From assembly GCA_022747635.1 (NCBI GenBank), contig JAKTNV010000655.1, positions 1-64,000 on the forward strand: DNA of 64,000 bases, read 5' to 3'. Positions within the stretch are counted from its first letter, which is position 1. Every line of letters begins with the position of its first letter. This DNA comes from Hetaerina americana (taxonomy: Eukaryota > Arthropoda > Insecta > Odonata > Calopterygidae). The notes under the pieces were generated by a model, which saw nothing but the letters and a program-made list of their open reading frames with translations, had not been told where the DNA came from and did no database searches. Shown here one piece after another: positions 13,179-27,298 of the stretch. Made by a program: the position numbers and the translations under genes.

Positions 13179-16100
13179 CTCGAGTGAGATTTTCACCTAG
13201 AACCCAAAGGGGGGGGTATTGGCACTTTTCATGGAAAAATGTGAAAAATTAAATTTTCTAAAAATGAAATAAATGCCTTCTAAACACCTCAAACATTCAC
13301 TCTAAAACAGAAGATTGTTGTTTTTCGCAATATTTTTAGAAATTTGGGCTCTTTTAGTAACATTAACACCTGGGCTGAAGCATCTTTTATGATAATTTAT
13401 TGTCTTTCAGGATACATTCTGGGTTTTATTCTGTTTATTTGATGAAAATGAACAACAATACACACCTTGGATACATTTTTCTTTGATTTGTGTCGAGTGA
13501 GATTTTCACCTAGAACCCAAAGGGAGGGGTATTGGCACTTTTCATGGAAAAATGTGAAAAATTAAATTTTTTAAAAATGAATGTAATGCCTTCTAAACAC
13601 CTCAAACATTCACTCTAAAACAGAAGATTGTTGTTTTTCGCAATATTTTTAGAAATTAGGGCTATTTTAGTAACATCAACACCTGGGCTGAAGCAACTTT
13701 TATGCTCATTTCTTGTCCTTCAAGATTAATTCTGGGTTTTATTTTGTTTATTTGATGAAAATGAACAACAATAAACCATGGAAACATTTTTGTTTGATTT
13801 GTGTCAATTTAGATTTTCACCTAGAACCCAAAGGGGGGGGTATTGGCCTTTTTCATGGAAAAATGTGAAAAATTAAATTTTCAAAAAATGAATGAAATGG
13901 CTTCTAAACACGTCAAACATTCACTCTAAAACAGAAGAGTGTTGTTTTTCGCAATATTTATAGAAATTTGGGCTCTTTTAGTAACATTAACACTTGGGCT
14001 GAAGCATCTTTTATGATCTTTTATTGTCTTTCAGGATTCATTCTGGGTTTTATTTTGTTATTTGATGAAAATGAACAACAATACACACCTTGGATACATT
14101 TTTGTTTGATTTGTGTCGAGTGAGATTTTCACCTAGAACCCAAAGGTGTATTGGCACTTTTCATGGAAAAATGTGAAAAATTAAATTTTCTAAAAATGAA
14201 ATAAATGCCTTCTAAACACCTCAAACATTCACTCTAAAACAGAAGATTGTTGTTTTTCGCAATATTTTTAGAAATTTGGGCTCTTTTAGTAAAATTAACA
14301 CTTGCGCTGAAGCATCTTTTATGCTCATTTCATGTCTTTCAGGATTAATTCTGGGTTTTATTTTGTTTATTTGATGAAAATGAACAACAATACACACCAT
14401 GGAAACATTTTTGTTTGATTTGTGTCGAGTGAGATTTTCACCTAGAACCTAGGGTATTGGGACTTTTCATGGAAAAATGTGAAAAATTAAATTTTCTAAA
14501 AATGAAATAAATGCCTTCTAAACACCTCAAACATTCACTCTAAAACAGAAGATTGTTGTTTTTCGCAATATTTTTAGAAATTTGGGCTCTTTTAGTAACA
14601 TTAACACCTGGGCTGAAGCATCTTTTATGATCATTTATTGTCTTTCAGGATTCATTCTGGGTTTTATTTTGTTTATTTGATGAAAATGAACAACAATACA
14701 CACCTTGGATACATTTTTGTTTGATTTGTGTTGAGTGAGATTTTCACCTAGAACCCAAAGGGTATTGGCACTTTTCATGGAAAAATGTGAAAAATTAAAT
14801 TTTCTAAAAATGAAATAAATGCCTTCTAAACACCTCAAACATTCACTCTAAAACAGAAGATTGTTGTTTTTCGCAATATTTTTAGAAATTTGGGCTCTTT
14901 TAGTAACATTAACACTTGCGCTGAAGCAACTTTTATGCTCATTTCTTGTCTTTCAAGATTAATTCTGGGTTTTATTTTGTTTATTTGATGAAAATGAACA
15001 ACAATACACACCATGGAAACATTTTTGTTTGATTTGTGTCGAGTGAGATTTTCACCTAGAACCCAAATGGGGGGGTAATGGCACTTTTCATGGAAAAATG
15101 TGAAAAATTAAATTTTCTAAAAATGAAATAAATGCCTTCTAAACACCTCAAACATTCACTCTAAAACAGAAGATTTTTGTTTTTCGCAATATTTTTAGAA
15201 ATTTGAGCTCTTTTAGTAACATTAACACTTGCGCTGAAGCATCTTTTATGCTCATTTCTGGTCTTTCAGAATTAATTCTCGGTTTTAATTTGTTTATTTG
15301 ATGAAAATGAACAACAATACACGCCATGGAAACATTTTTAATGGATTTGTTGTCGAGTTAGATTTTCACCTAGAACCCAAGGGGGGGGTATTGGCACTTT
15401 TCATGGAAAAATGTGAAAAATTAAATTTTCTAAAAATGAAATAAATACCTTCTAAACACCTCAAACATTCACTCTAAAACAGAAGATTGTTGTTTTTCGC
15501 AATATTTTTAGAAATTTGGGCTCTTTTAGTAACATTAACACTTGCGCTGAAGTATCTTTTATGCTCATTTCTTGTCTTTCAGGATTAATTCTGGGTTTTA
15601 TTTTGTTTATTTGATGAAAATGAACAACAATACACACCATGGAAACATTTTTGTTTGATTTGTGTCGAGTGAGATTTTCACCTAGAACCCAATGGTGGGG
15701 GTATTGGCACTTTTCATGGAAAAATGTAAAAAATTAAATTTTCTAAAAATGAAATAAATGCCTTCTAAAAACCTCAAACATTCACTCTAAAACAGAAGAT
15801 TGTTGTTTTTCGCAATATTTTTAGAAATTTGGGCTCTTTAAGTAACATTAACACCTGGGCTGAAGCATCTTTTATGATCATTTATTGTCTTTCAGGATTC
15901 ATTCTGGGTTTTATTTTGTTTATTTGATGAAAATGAACAACAATAAACACCTTGGATACATTTTTGTTTGATTTGTGTTGAGTGAGATTTTCACCTAGAA
16001 CCCAAGGGGGGGGTATTGGCACTTTTCATGGAAAAATGTGAAAAATTAAATTTTCTAAAAATGAAATAAATACCTTCTAAACTCCTCAAACATTCACTCT

Positions 16101-16602
16101 AAAACAGAAGATTGTTGTTTTTCGCAATATTTTTAGAAATTTAGGCTCTTTTAGTAACATTAACACTTGCGCTGAAGCATCTTTTATGCTCATTTCTGGT
16201 CTTTCAGAATTAATTCTCGGTTTTAATTTGTTTATTTGATGAAAATGAACAACAATACACGCCATGGAAACATTTTTAATGGATTTGTTGTCGAGTTAGA
16301 TTTTCACCTAGAACCCAAGGGGGGGGGTATTGGCACTTTTCATGGAAAAATGTGAAAAATTAAATTTTCTAAAAATGAAATAAATACCTTCTAAACACCT
16401 CAAACATTCACTCTAAAACAGAAGATTGTTGTTTTTCGCAATATTTTTAGAAATTTGGGCTCTTTTAGTAACATTAACACTTGCGCTGAAGCAACTTTTA
16501 TGCTCATTTCTTGTCTTTCAAGATTAATTCTGGGTTTTATTTTGTTTATTTGATGAAAATGAACAACAATACACACCATGGAAACATTTTTGTTTGATTT
16601 GT
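13179..16602 (+). repeat. Second HOR family, 11-monomer copy (3,424 bp)
   Basis: The order is K, H', an A/B' hybrid, L, M, G, D', E', F' (aatggtggggg), J and a second E'. The hybrid near 13,780-13,900 starts as A (ataaaccatgg) and ends as B' (ggcctttttc, then aatgaatgaaatggc), so one monomer was lost by fusion. The G-run lies inside the interval where the switch happened. F', J and E' are present here but absent from the preceding 9-monomer copy. Confidence 0.86.
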
Positions 16603-19600
16603 CTCGAGTGAGATTTTCACCTAGAACCCAAAGGGGGGGGTATTGGCACTTTTCATGGAAAAATGTGAAAAATTAAATTTTCTAAAAATGAAATAAATGC
16701 CTTCTAAACACCTCAAACATTCACTCTAAAACAGAAGATTGTTGTTTTTCGCAATATTTTTTGAAATTTGGGCTCTTTTAGTAACATTAACACCTGGGCT
16801 GAAGCATCTTTTATGATAATTTATTGTCTTTCAGGATACATTCTGGGTTTTATTCTGTTTATTTGATGAAAATGAACAACAATACACACCTTGGATACAT
16901 TTTTCTTTGATTTGTGTCGAGTGAGATTTTCACCTAGAACCCAAAGGGAGGGGTATTGGCACTTTTCATGGAAAAATGTGAAAAATTAAATTTTTTAAAA
17001 ATGAATGTAATGCCTTCTAAACACCTCAAACATTCACTCTAAAACAGAAGATTGTTGTTTTTCGCAATATTTTTAGAAATTAGGGCTATTTTAGTAACAT
17101 CAACACCTGGGCTGAAGCAACTTTTATGCTCATTTCTTGTCCTTCAAGATTAATTCTGGGTTTTATTTTGTTTATTTGATGAAAATGAACAACAATAAAC
17201 CATGGAAACATTTTTGTTTGATTTGTGTCAATTTAGATTTTCACCTAGAACCCAAAGGGGGGGGTATTGGCACTTTTCATGGAAAAATGTGAAAAATTAA
17301 ATTTTCTAAAAATGAAATAAATGCCTTCTAAACACGTCAAACATTCACTCTAAAACAAAAGATTGTTGTTTTTCGCAATATTTTTAGAAATTTGGGCTCT
17401 TTTAGAAACATTAACACTTGGGCTGAAGCATCTTTTATGATCTTTTATTGGCTTTCAGGATTCATTCTGGGTTTTATTTTGTTTATTTGATAAAAAATGA
17501 ACAACAATACACACCTTGGATACATTTTTGTTTGATTTGTGTCAATTTAGATTTTCACCTAGAACCCAAAGGGGGGGGTATTGGCCTTTTTCATGGAAAA
17601 ATGTGAAAAATTAAATTTTCAAAAAATGAATGAAATGGCTTCTAAACACGTCAAACATTCACTCTAAAACAGAAGAGTGTTGTTTTTCGCAATATTTATA
17701 GAAATTTGGGCTCTTTTAGTAACATTAACACTTGGGCTGAAGCATCTTTTATGATCTTTTATTGTCTTTCAGGATTCATTCTGGGTTTTATTTTGTTATT
17801 TGATGAAAATGAACAACAATACACACCTTGGATACATTTTTGTTTGATTTGTGTCGAGTGAGATTTTCACCTAGAACCCAAAGGTGTATTGGCACTTTTC
17901 ATGGAAAAATGTGAAAAATTAAATTTTCTAAAAATGAAATAAATGCCTTCTAAACACCTCAAACATTCACTCTAAAACAGAAGATTGTTGTTTTTCGCAA
18001 TATTTTTAGAAATTTGGGCTCTTTTAGTAAAATAAACACTTGCGCTGAAGCATCTTTTATGCTCATTTCATGTCTTTCAGGATTAATTCTGGGTTTTATT
18101 TTGTTTATTTGATGAAAATGAACAACAATACACACCATGGAAACATTTTTGTTTGATTTGTGTCGAGTGAGATTTTCACCTAGAACCTAGGGTATTGGGA
18201 CTTTTCATGGAAAAATGTGAAAAATTAAATTTTCTAAAAATGAAATAAATGCCTTCTAAACACCTCAAACATTCACTCTAAAACAGAAGATTGTTGTTTT
18301 TCGCAATATTTTTAGAAATTTGGGCTCTTTTAGTAACATTAACACCTGGGCTGAAGCATCTTTTATGATCATTTATTGTCTTTCAGGATTCATTCTGGGT
18401 TTTATTTTGTTTATTTGATGAAAATGAACAACAATACACACCTTGGATACATTTTTGTTTGATTTGTGTTGAGTGAGATTTTCACCTAGAACCCAAAGGG
18501 TATTGGCACTTTTCATGGAAAAATGTGAAAAATTAAATTTTCTAAAAATGAAATAAATGCCTTCTAAACACCTCAAACATTCACTCTAAAACAGAAGATT
18601 GTTGTTTTTCGCAATATTTTTAGAAATTTGGGCTCTTTTAGTAACATTAACACTTGCGCTGAAGCAACTTTTATGCTCATTTCTTGTCTTTCAAGATTAA
18701 TTCTGGGTTTTATTTTGTTTATTTGATGAAAATGAACAACAATACACACCATGGAAACATTTTTGTTTGATTTGTGTCGAGTGAGATTTTCACCTAGAAC
18801 CCAAATGGGGGGGTAATGGCACTTTTCATGGAAAAATGTGAAAAATTAAATTTTCTAAAAATGAAATAAATGCCTTCTAAACACCTCAAACATTCACTCT
18901 AAAACAGAAGATTTTTGTTTTTCGCAATATTTTTAGAAATTTGAGCTCTTTTAGTAACATTAACACTTGCGCTGAAGCATCTTTTATGCTCATTTCTGGT
19001 CTTTCAGAATTAATTCTCGGTTTTAATTTGTTTATTTGATGAAAATGAACAACAATACACGCCATGGAAACATTTTTAATGGATTTGTTGTCGAGTTAGA
19101 TTTTCACCTAGAACCCAAGGGGGGGGTATTGGCACTTTTCATGGAAAAATGTGAAAAATTAAATTTTCTAAAAATGAAATAAATACCTTCTAAACACCTC
19201 AAACATTCACTCTAAAACAGAAGATTGTTGTTTTTCGCAATATTTTTAGAAATTTGGGCTCTTTTAGTAACATTAACACTTGCGCTGAAGTATCTTTTAT
19301 GCTCATTTCTTGTCTTTCAGGATTAATTCTGGGTTTTATTTTGTTTATTTGATGAAAATGAACAACAATACACACCATGGAAACATTTTTGTTTGATTTG
19401 TGTCGAGTGAGATTTTCACCTAGAACCCAATGGTGGGGGTATTGGCACTTTTCATGGAAAAATGTAAAAAATTAAATTTTCTAAAAATGAAATAAATGCC
19501 TTCTAAAAACCTCAAACATTCACTCTAAAACAGAAGATTGTTGTTTTTCGCAATATTTTTAGAAATTTGGGCTCTTTAAGTAACATTAACACCTGGGCTG

Positions 19601-20339
19601 AAGCATCTTTTATGATCATTTATTGTCTTTCAGGATTCATTCTGGGTTTTATTTTGTTTATTTGATGAAAATGAACAACAATAAACACCTTGGATACATT
19701 TTTGTTTGATTTGTGTTGAGTGAGATTTTCACCTAGAACCCAAGGGGGGGGTATTGGCACTTTTCATGGAAAAATGTGAAAAATTAAATTTTCTAAAAAT
19801 GAAATAAATACCTTCTAAACTCCTCAAACATTCACTCTAAAACAGAAGATTGTTGTTTTTCGCAATATTTTTAGAAATTTAGGCTCTTTTAGTAACATTA
19901 ACACTTGCGCTGAAGCATCTTTTATGCTCATTTCTGGTCTTTCAGAATTAATTCTCGGTTTTAATTTGTTTATTTGATGAAAATGAACAACAATACACGC
20001 CATGGAAACATTTTTAATGGATTTGTTGTCGAGTTAGATTTTCACCTAGAACCCAAGGGGGGGGTATTGGCACTTTTCATGGAAAAATGTGAAAAATTAA
20101 ATTTTCTAAAAATGAAATAAATACCTTCTAAACACCTCAAACATTCACTCTAAAACAGAAGATTGTTGTTTTTCGCAATATTTTTAGAAATTTGGGCTCT
20201 TTTAGTAACATTAACACTTGCGCTGAAGCAACTTTTATGCTCATTTCTTGTCTTTCAAGATTAATTCTGGGTTTTATTTTGTTTATTTGATGAAAATGAA
20301 CAACAATACACACCATGGAAACATTTTTGTTTGATTTGT
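16603..20339 (+). repeat. Second HOR family, full 12-monomer copy (3,737 bp)
   Basis: This is the complete order K-H'-A-B'-L-M-G-D'-E'-F'-J-E', or 12 monomers. It is nearly identical to the following copy, with markers spaced exactly 3,737 bp (for example 18,373 and 22,110). One difference visible by eye is gtaaaataaac near 18,026, against gtaaaattaac in the next copy. B' here has gataaaaaatgaac near 17,490, shared with the next copy but not with the 9-monomer copy. This indicates very recent homogenisation. Confidence 0.88.
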
Positions 20340-23300
20340 CTCGAGTGAGATTTTCACCTAGAACCCAAAGGGGGGGGTATTGGCACTTTTCATGGAAAAA
20401 TGTGAAAAATTAAATTTTCTAAAAATGAAATAAATGCCTTCTAAACACCTCAAACATTCACTCTAAAACAGAAGATTGTTGTTTTTCGCAATATTTTTTG
20501 AAATTTGGGCTCTTTTAGTAACATTAACACCTGGGCTGAAGCATCTTTTATGATAATTTATTGTCTTTCAGGATACATTCTGGGTTTTATTCTGTTTATT
20601 TGATGAAAATGAACAACAATACACACCTTGGATACATTTTTCTTTGATTTGTGTCGAGTGAGATTTTCACCTAGAACCCAAAGGGAGGGGTATTGGCACT
20701 TTTCATGGAAAAATGTGAAAAATTAAATTTTTTAAAAATGAATGTAATGCCTTCTAAACACCTCAAACATTCACTCTAAAACAGAAGATTGTTGTTTTTC
20801 GCAATATTTTTAGAAATTAGGGCTATTTTAGTAACATCAACACCTGGGCTGAAGCAACTTTTATGCTCATTTCTTGTCCTTCAAGATTAATTCTGGGTTT
20901 TATTTTGTTTATTTGATGAAAATGAACAACAATAAACCATGGAAACATTTTTGTTTGATTTGTGTCAATTTAGATTTTCACCTAGAACCCAAAGGGGGGG
21001 GTATTGGCACTTTTCATGGAAAAATGTGAAAAATTAAATTTTCTAAAAATGAAATAAATGCCTTCTAAACACGTCAAACATTCACTCTAAAACAAAAGAT
21101 TGTTGTTTTTCGCAATATTTTTAGAAATTTGGGCTCTTTTAGAAACATTAACACTTGGGCTGAAGCATCTTTTATGATCTTTTATTGGCTTTCAGGATTC
21201 ATTCTGGGTTTTATTTTGTTTATTTGATAAAAAATGAACAACAATACACACCTTGGATACATTTTTGTTTGATTTGTGTCAATTTAGATTTTCACCTAGA
21301 ACCCAAAGGGGGGGGTATTGGCCTTTTTCATGGAAAAATGTGAAAAATTAAATTTTCAAAAAATGAATGAAATGGCTTCTAAACACGTCAAACATTCACT
21401 CTAAAACAGAAGAGTGTTGTTTTTCGCAATATTTATAGAAATTTGGGCTCTTTTAGTAACATTAACACTTGGGCTGAAGCATCTTTTATGATCTTTTATT
21501 GTCTTTCAGGATTCATTCTGGGTTTTATTTTGTTATTTGATGAAAATGAACAACAATACACACCTTGGATACATTTTTGTTTGATTTGTGTCGAGTGAGA
21601 TTTTCACCTAGAACCCAAAGGTGTATTGGCACTTTTCATGGAAAAATGTGAAAAATTAAATTTTCTAAAAATGAAATAAATGCCTTCTAAACACCTCAAA
21701 CATTCACTCTAAAACAGAAGATTGTTGTTTTTCGCAATATTTTTAGAAATTTGGGCTCTTTTAGTAAAATTAACACTTGCGCTGAAGCATCTTTTATGCT
21801 CATTTCATGTCTTTCAGGATTAATTCTGGGTTTTATTTTGTTTATTTGATGAAAATGAACAACAATACACACCATGGAAACATTTTTGTTTGATTTGTGT
21901 CGAGTGAGATTTTCACCTAGAACCTAGGGTATTGGGACTTTTCATGGAAAAATGTGAAAAATTAAATTTTCTAAAAATGAAATAAATGCCTTCTAAACAC
22001 CTCAAACATTCACTCTAAAACAGAAGATTGTTGTTTTTCGCAATATTTTTAGAAATTTGGGATCTTTTAGTAACATTAACACCTGGGCTGAAGCATCTTT
22101 TATGATCATTTATTGTCTTTCAGGATTCATTCTGGGTTTTATTTTGTTTATTTGATGAAAATGAACAACAATACACACCTTGGATACATTTTTGTTTGAT
22201 TTGTGTTGAGTGAGATTTTCACCTAGAACCCAAAGGGTATTGGCACTTTTCATGGAAAAATGTGAAAAATTAAATTTTCTAAAAATGAAATAAATGCCTT
22301 CTAAACACCTCAAACATTCACTCTAAAACAGAAGATTGTTGTTTTTCGCAATATTTTTAGAAATTTGGGCTCTTTTAGTAACATTAACACTTGCGCTGAA
22401 GCAACTTTTATGCTCATTTCTTGTCTTTCAAGATTAATTCTGGGTTTAATTTTGTTTATTTGATGAAAATGAACAACAATACACACCATGGAAACATTTT
22501 TGTTTGATTTGTGTCGAGTGAGATTTTCACCTAGAACCCAAATGGGGGGGTAATGGCACTTTTCATGGAAAAATGTGAAAAATTAAATTTTCTAAAAATG
22601 AAATAAATGCCTTCTAAACACCTCAAACATTCACTCTAAAACAGAAGATTTTTGTTTTTCGCAATATTTTTAGAAATTTGAGCTCTTTTAGTAACATTAA
22701 CACTTGCGCTGAAGCATCTTTTATGCTCATTTCTGGTCTTTCAGAATTAATTCTCGGTTTTAATTTGTTTATTTGATGAAAATGAACAACAATACACGCC
22801 ATGGAAACATTTTTAATGGATTTGTTGTCGAGTTAGATTTTCACCTAGAACCCAAGGGGGGGGTATTGGCACTTTTCATGGAAAAATGTGAAAAATTAAA
22901 TTTTCTAAAAATGAAATAAATACCTTCTAAACACCTCAAACATTCACTCTAAAACAGAAGATTGTTGTTTTTCGCAATATTTTTAGAAATTTGGGCTCTT
23001 TTAGTAACATTAACACTTGCGCTGAAGTATCTTTTATGCTCATTTCTTGTCTTTCAGGATTAATTCTGGGTTTTATTTTGTTTATTTGATGAAAATGAAC
23101 AACAATACACACCATGGAAACATTTTTGTTTGATTTGTGTCGAGTGAGATTTTCACCTAGAACCCAATGGTGGGGGTATTGGCACTTTTCATGGAAAAAT
23201 GTAAAAAATTAAATTTTCTAAAAATGAAATAAATGCCTTCTAAAAACCTCAAACATTCACTCTAAAACAGAAGATTGTTGTTTTTCGCAATATTTTTAGA

Positions 23301-23610
23301 AATTTGGGCTCTTTAAGTAACATTAACACCTGGGCTGAAGCATCTTTTATGATCATTTATTGTCTTTCAGGATTCATTCTGGGTTTTATTTTGTTTATTT
23401 GATGAAAATGAACAACAATAAACACCTTGGATACATTTTTGTTTGATTTGTGTTGAGTGAGATTTTCACCTAGAACCCAAGGGGGGGTATTGGCACTTTT
23501 CATGGAAAAATGTGAAAAATTAAATTTTCTAAAAATGAAATAAATACCTTCTAAACTCCTCAAACATTCACTCTAAAACAGAAGATTGTTGTTTTTCGCA
23601 ATATTTTTAG
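20340..23610 (+). repeat. Second HOR family, last (partial) copy
   Basis: K-H'-A-B'-L-M-G-D'-E'-F'-J follow in the same order and spacing as the previous unit. The expected second E' monomer does not appear; the array switches to F-like and G-like monomers at about 23.6 kb. Private bases seen by eye include gggatctttt near 22,059 and gggtttaatttt near 22,443. The right end is approximate because neighbouring monomers are similar. Confidence 0.82.
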
Positions 23611-25440
23611 AAATTTGGGCTCTTTTAGTAACATTAACACTTGCGCTGAAGTATCTTTTATGCTCATTTCTTGTCTTTCAGGATTAATTCTGGGTTTTAT
23701 TTTGTTTATTTGATGAGAATGAACAACAATACACACCATGGAAACATTTTTGTTTGATTTGTGTCGAGTGAGATTTTCACCTAGAACCCAAAGGGGGGGT
23801 ATTGGCACTTTTCATGGAAAAATGTAAAAAATTAAATTTTCTAAAAATGAAATAAATGCCTTCTAAAAACCTCAAACATTCACTCTAAAACAGAAGATTG
23901 TTGTTTTTTCGCAATATTTTTAGAAATTTGGGCTCTTTTAGTAACATTAACACCTGGGCTGAAGCATCTTTTATGATCATTTATTGTCTTTCAGGATTCA
24001 TTCTGGGTTTTATTTTGTTTATTTGATGAAAATGAACAACAATACACACCTTGGATACATTTTTGTTTGATTTGTGTTGAGTGAGATTTTCACCTAGAAC
24101 CCAAAGGGTATTGGCACTTTTCATGGAAAAATGTGAAAAATTAAATTTTCTAAAATGAAATAAATGCCTTCTAAACACCTCAAACTTTCACTCTAAAACA
24201 GAAGATTGTTGTTTTTCGCAATATTTTTAGAAATTTGGGCTCTTTTAGTAACATTAACACTTGCGCTGAAGCAACTTTTATGCTCATTTCTTGTCTTTCA
24301 AGATTAATTCTGGGTTTTATTTTGTTTATTTGATGAAAATGAACAACAATACACACCATGGAAACATTTTTGTTTGATTTGTGTCGAGTGAGATTTTCAC
24401 CTAGAACCCAAAGGGGGGGGTATTGGCACTTTTCATGGAAAAATGTGAAAAATTAAATTTTCTAAAAATGAAATAAATGCCTTCTAAACACCTCAAACAT
24501 TCACTCTAAAACAGAAGATTGTTGTTTTTCGCAATATTTTAAGAAATTTGGGCTCTTTTAGTAACATTAACACTTGCGCTGAAGCAACTTTTATGCTCAT
24601 TTCTTGTCTTTCATGATTAATTCTGGGTTTTATTTTGTTTATTTGATGAAAATGTACAACAATACACACCATGGAAACATTTTTGTTTGATTTGTGTCGA
24701 GGGAGATTTTCACCTAGAACCCAAAGGGGGGGGTATTGGCACTTTTCATGGAAAAATGTAAAAAATTAAATTTTCTAAAAATGAAATAAATGCCTTCTAA
24801 ACGCCTCAAACATTCACTCTAAAACAGAAGATTGTTGTTTTTCGCAATATTTTTAGAAATTTGGGCTCTTTTAGTAACATTAACACCTGGGCTGAAGCAT
24901 CTTTAATGATCATTTATTGTCTTTCAGGATTCATTCTGGGTTTTATTTTGTTTATTTGATGAAAATGAACAACAATGCACACCTTGGATACATTTTTGTT
25001 TGATTTGTGTTGAGTGAGATTTTCACCTAGAACCCAAAGGGGGGGGGTATTGGCACTTTTCTTGGAAAAATGTGAAAAATTAAATTTTCTAAAAATGAGA
25101 TAAATACCTTCTAAACACCTCAAACATTCACTCTAAAACAGAAGATTGTTGTTTTTCGCAATATTTTTAGAAATTTGGGCTCTTTTAGTAACATTAACAC
25201 TTGCGCTGAAGTATCTTTTATGCTCATTTCTTGTCTTTCAGGATTAATTCTGGGTTTTATTTTGTTTATTTGATGAAAATGAACAATACACACCATGGAA
25301 AAATTTTTGTTTGATTTGTTTCGAGTGAGATTATCACCTAGAACCCAAAGGGGGGGGTATTGGCACTTTTCATGGAAAAATGTGAAAAATTAAATTTTCT
25401 AAAAATGAAATATATGCATTCTAAACACCTCAAACATTCA
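23611..25440 (+). repeat. Mixed satellite monomers, transition block
   Basis: About six full-length monomers occur without a clear long HOR. They include F-like (atgtaaaaaatt, ctaaaaacctc) and G-like (gtgttgag) copies related to the first 10 kb. Private changes such as gatgagaatgaac, gtacaacaat and ttcttggaaaaatg are frequent, so these monomers are more diverged than those on the left. No gene or RNA signal is seen. Confidence 0.85.
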
Positions 25441-27298
25441 CCCTAAAACAGAAGTTTGTTTTTTCGCAATATTTTTAGAAATTTGGGCTCTTTCAGTAAC
25501 ATTAACACTTGCGCTGAAGCAACTTTTATGCTCATTTCTTGTCTTTCAAGATTAACTCTGGGTTTTATTTTGTTTATTTGATGAAAATGAACAACAATAC
25601 ACACCAGTGAAACATTTTTGTTTGATTTGTGTCGAGTGAGATTTTCACCTAGAACCCAAAGGGGGGTATTAACACTTTTCATGGAAAAATGTAAAAAATT
25701 AAATTTTTTAAAAATGAAATAAATGCCTTCTAAACACCTCAAACATTCACTCTAAAACAGAAGATTGTTGTTTTTCGCAAATTTTTAAAAATTTGGGCTC
25801 TTTTAGTAACATTAACACTTGCGCTGAAGCAACTTTTATGCTCATTTCTTGTCTTTCAAGATTAATTCTGGGTTTTATTTTGTTTATTTGATGAAAATGA
25901 ACAATAATACACACCATGGAAACATTTTTGTTTGATTTGTGTCGAGTGAGATTTTCACCTAGAACCAAAAGGGGGGGGTATTGGCACTTTTCATGGAAAA
26001 ATGTGAAAAATTAAATTTTCTAAAAATGAAATAAATGCCTTCTAAACACCTCAAACATTCACTCTAAAACAGAAGATTGTTTTTTTTTCGCATTATTTTT
26101 AGAAATTTGGGCTCTTTTAGTAACATTAACACTTGCGCTGAAGGAACTTTTATGCTCATTTCTTGTCTTTCTAGATTAATTCTGGGTTTTATTTTGTTTA
26201 TTTGATGAAAATGAACAACAATACACACCATGGAAACATTTTTGTTTGATTTGTGTCGAGTGAGATTTTCACCTAGAACCCAAAGGGGGGTATTAACACT
26301 TTTCATGAAAAAATGTAAAAAATTAAATTTTCTAAAAATGAAATATATGCATTCTAAACACCTCAAACATTCACCCTAAAACAGAAGTTTGTTTTTTTCG
26401 CAATATTTTTAGAAATTTGGGCTCTTTCAGTAACATTAACACTTGCGCTGAAGCAACTTTTATGCTCATTTCTTGTCTTTCAAGATTAACTCTGGGTTTT
26501 ATTTTGTTTATTTGATGAAAATGAACAACAATACACACCAGTGAAACATTTTTGTTTGATTTGTGTCGAGTGAGATTTTCACCTAGAACCCAAAGGGGGG
26601 TATTAACACTTTTCATGGAAAAATGTAAAAAATTAAATTTTCTAAAAATGAAATAAATGCCTTCTAAACACCTCAAACATTCACTCTAAAACAGAAGATT
26701 GTTGTTTTTCGCAAATTTTTAAAAATTTGGGCTCTTTTAGTAACATTAACACTTGCGCTGAAGCAACTTTTATGCTCATTTCTTGTCTTTCAAGATTAAT
26801 TCTGGGTTTTATTTTGTTTATTTGATGAAAATGAACAATAATACACACCATGGAAACATTTTTGTTTGATTTGTGTCGAGTGAGATTTTCACCTAGAACC
26901 AAAAGGGGGGGTATTGGCACTTTTCATGGAAAAATGTGAAAAATTAAATTTTCTAAAAATGAAATAAATGCCTTCTAAACACCTCAAACATTCACTTTAA
27001 AACAGAAGATTGTTTTTTTTCGCAATATTTTTAGAAATTTGGGCTCTTTTAGTAACATTAACACTTGCGCTGAAGGAACTTTTATGCTCATTTCTTGTCT
27101 TTCTAGATTAATTCTGGGTTTTATTTTGTTTATTTGATGAAAATGAACAACAATACACACCATGGAAACATTTTTGTTTGATTTGTGTCGAGTGAGATTT
27201 TCACCTAGAACCCAAAGGGGGGTATTAACACTTTTCATGAAAAAATGTAAAAAATTAAATTTTCTAAAAATGAAATAAATGCCTTCTAAACGCCTCAA
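25441..27298 (+). repeat. 3-monomer repeat (~930 bp) in two tandem copies
   Basis: Three successive monomers with shared private variants occur twice. The variants are ggggtattaacac instead of tattggcac, accagtgaaac instead of accatggaaac, gcaaatttttaaaaat, aacaataatac, and tctagattaattc. Corresponding positions are spaced about 928-934 bp (for example 25,443 and 26,371). Differences between the copies are mostly single bases in T or G runs. This block belongs to the tattaac subfamily, which dominates up to about 31.9 kb. Confidence 0.8.
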
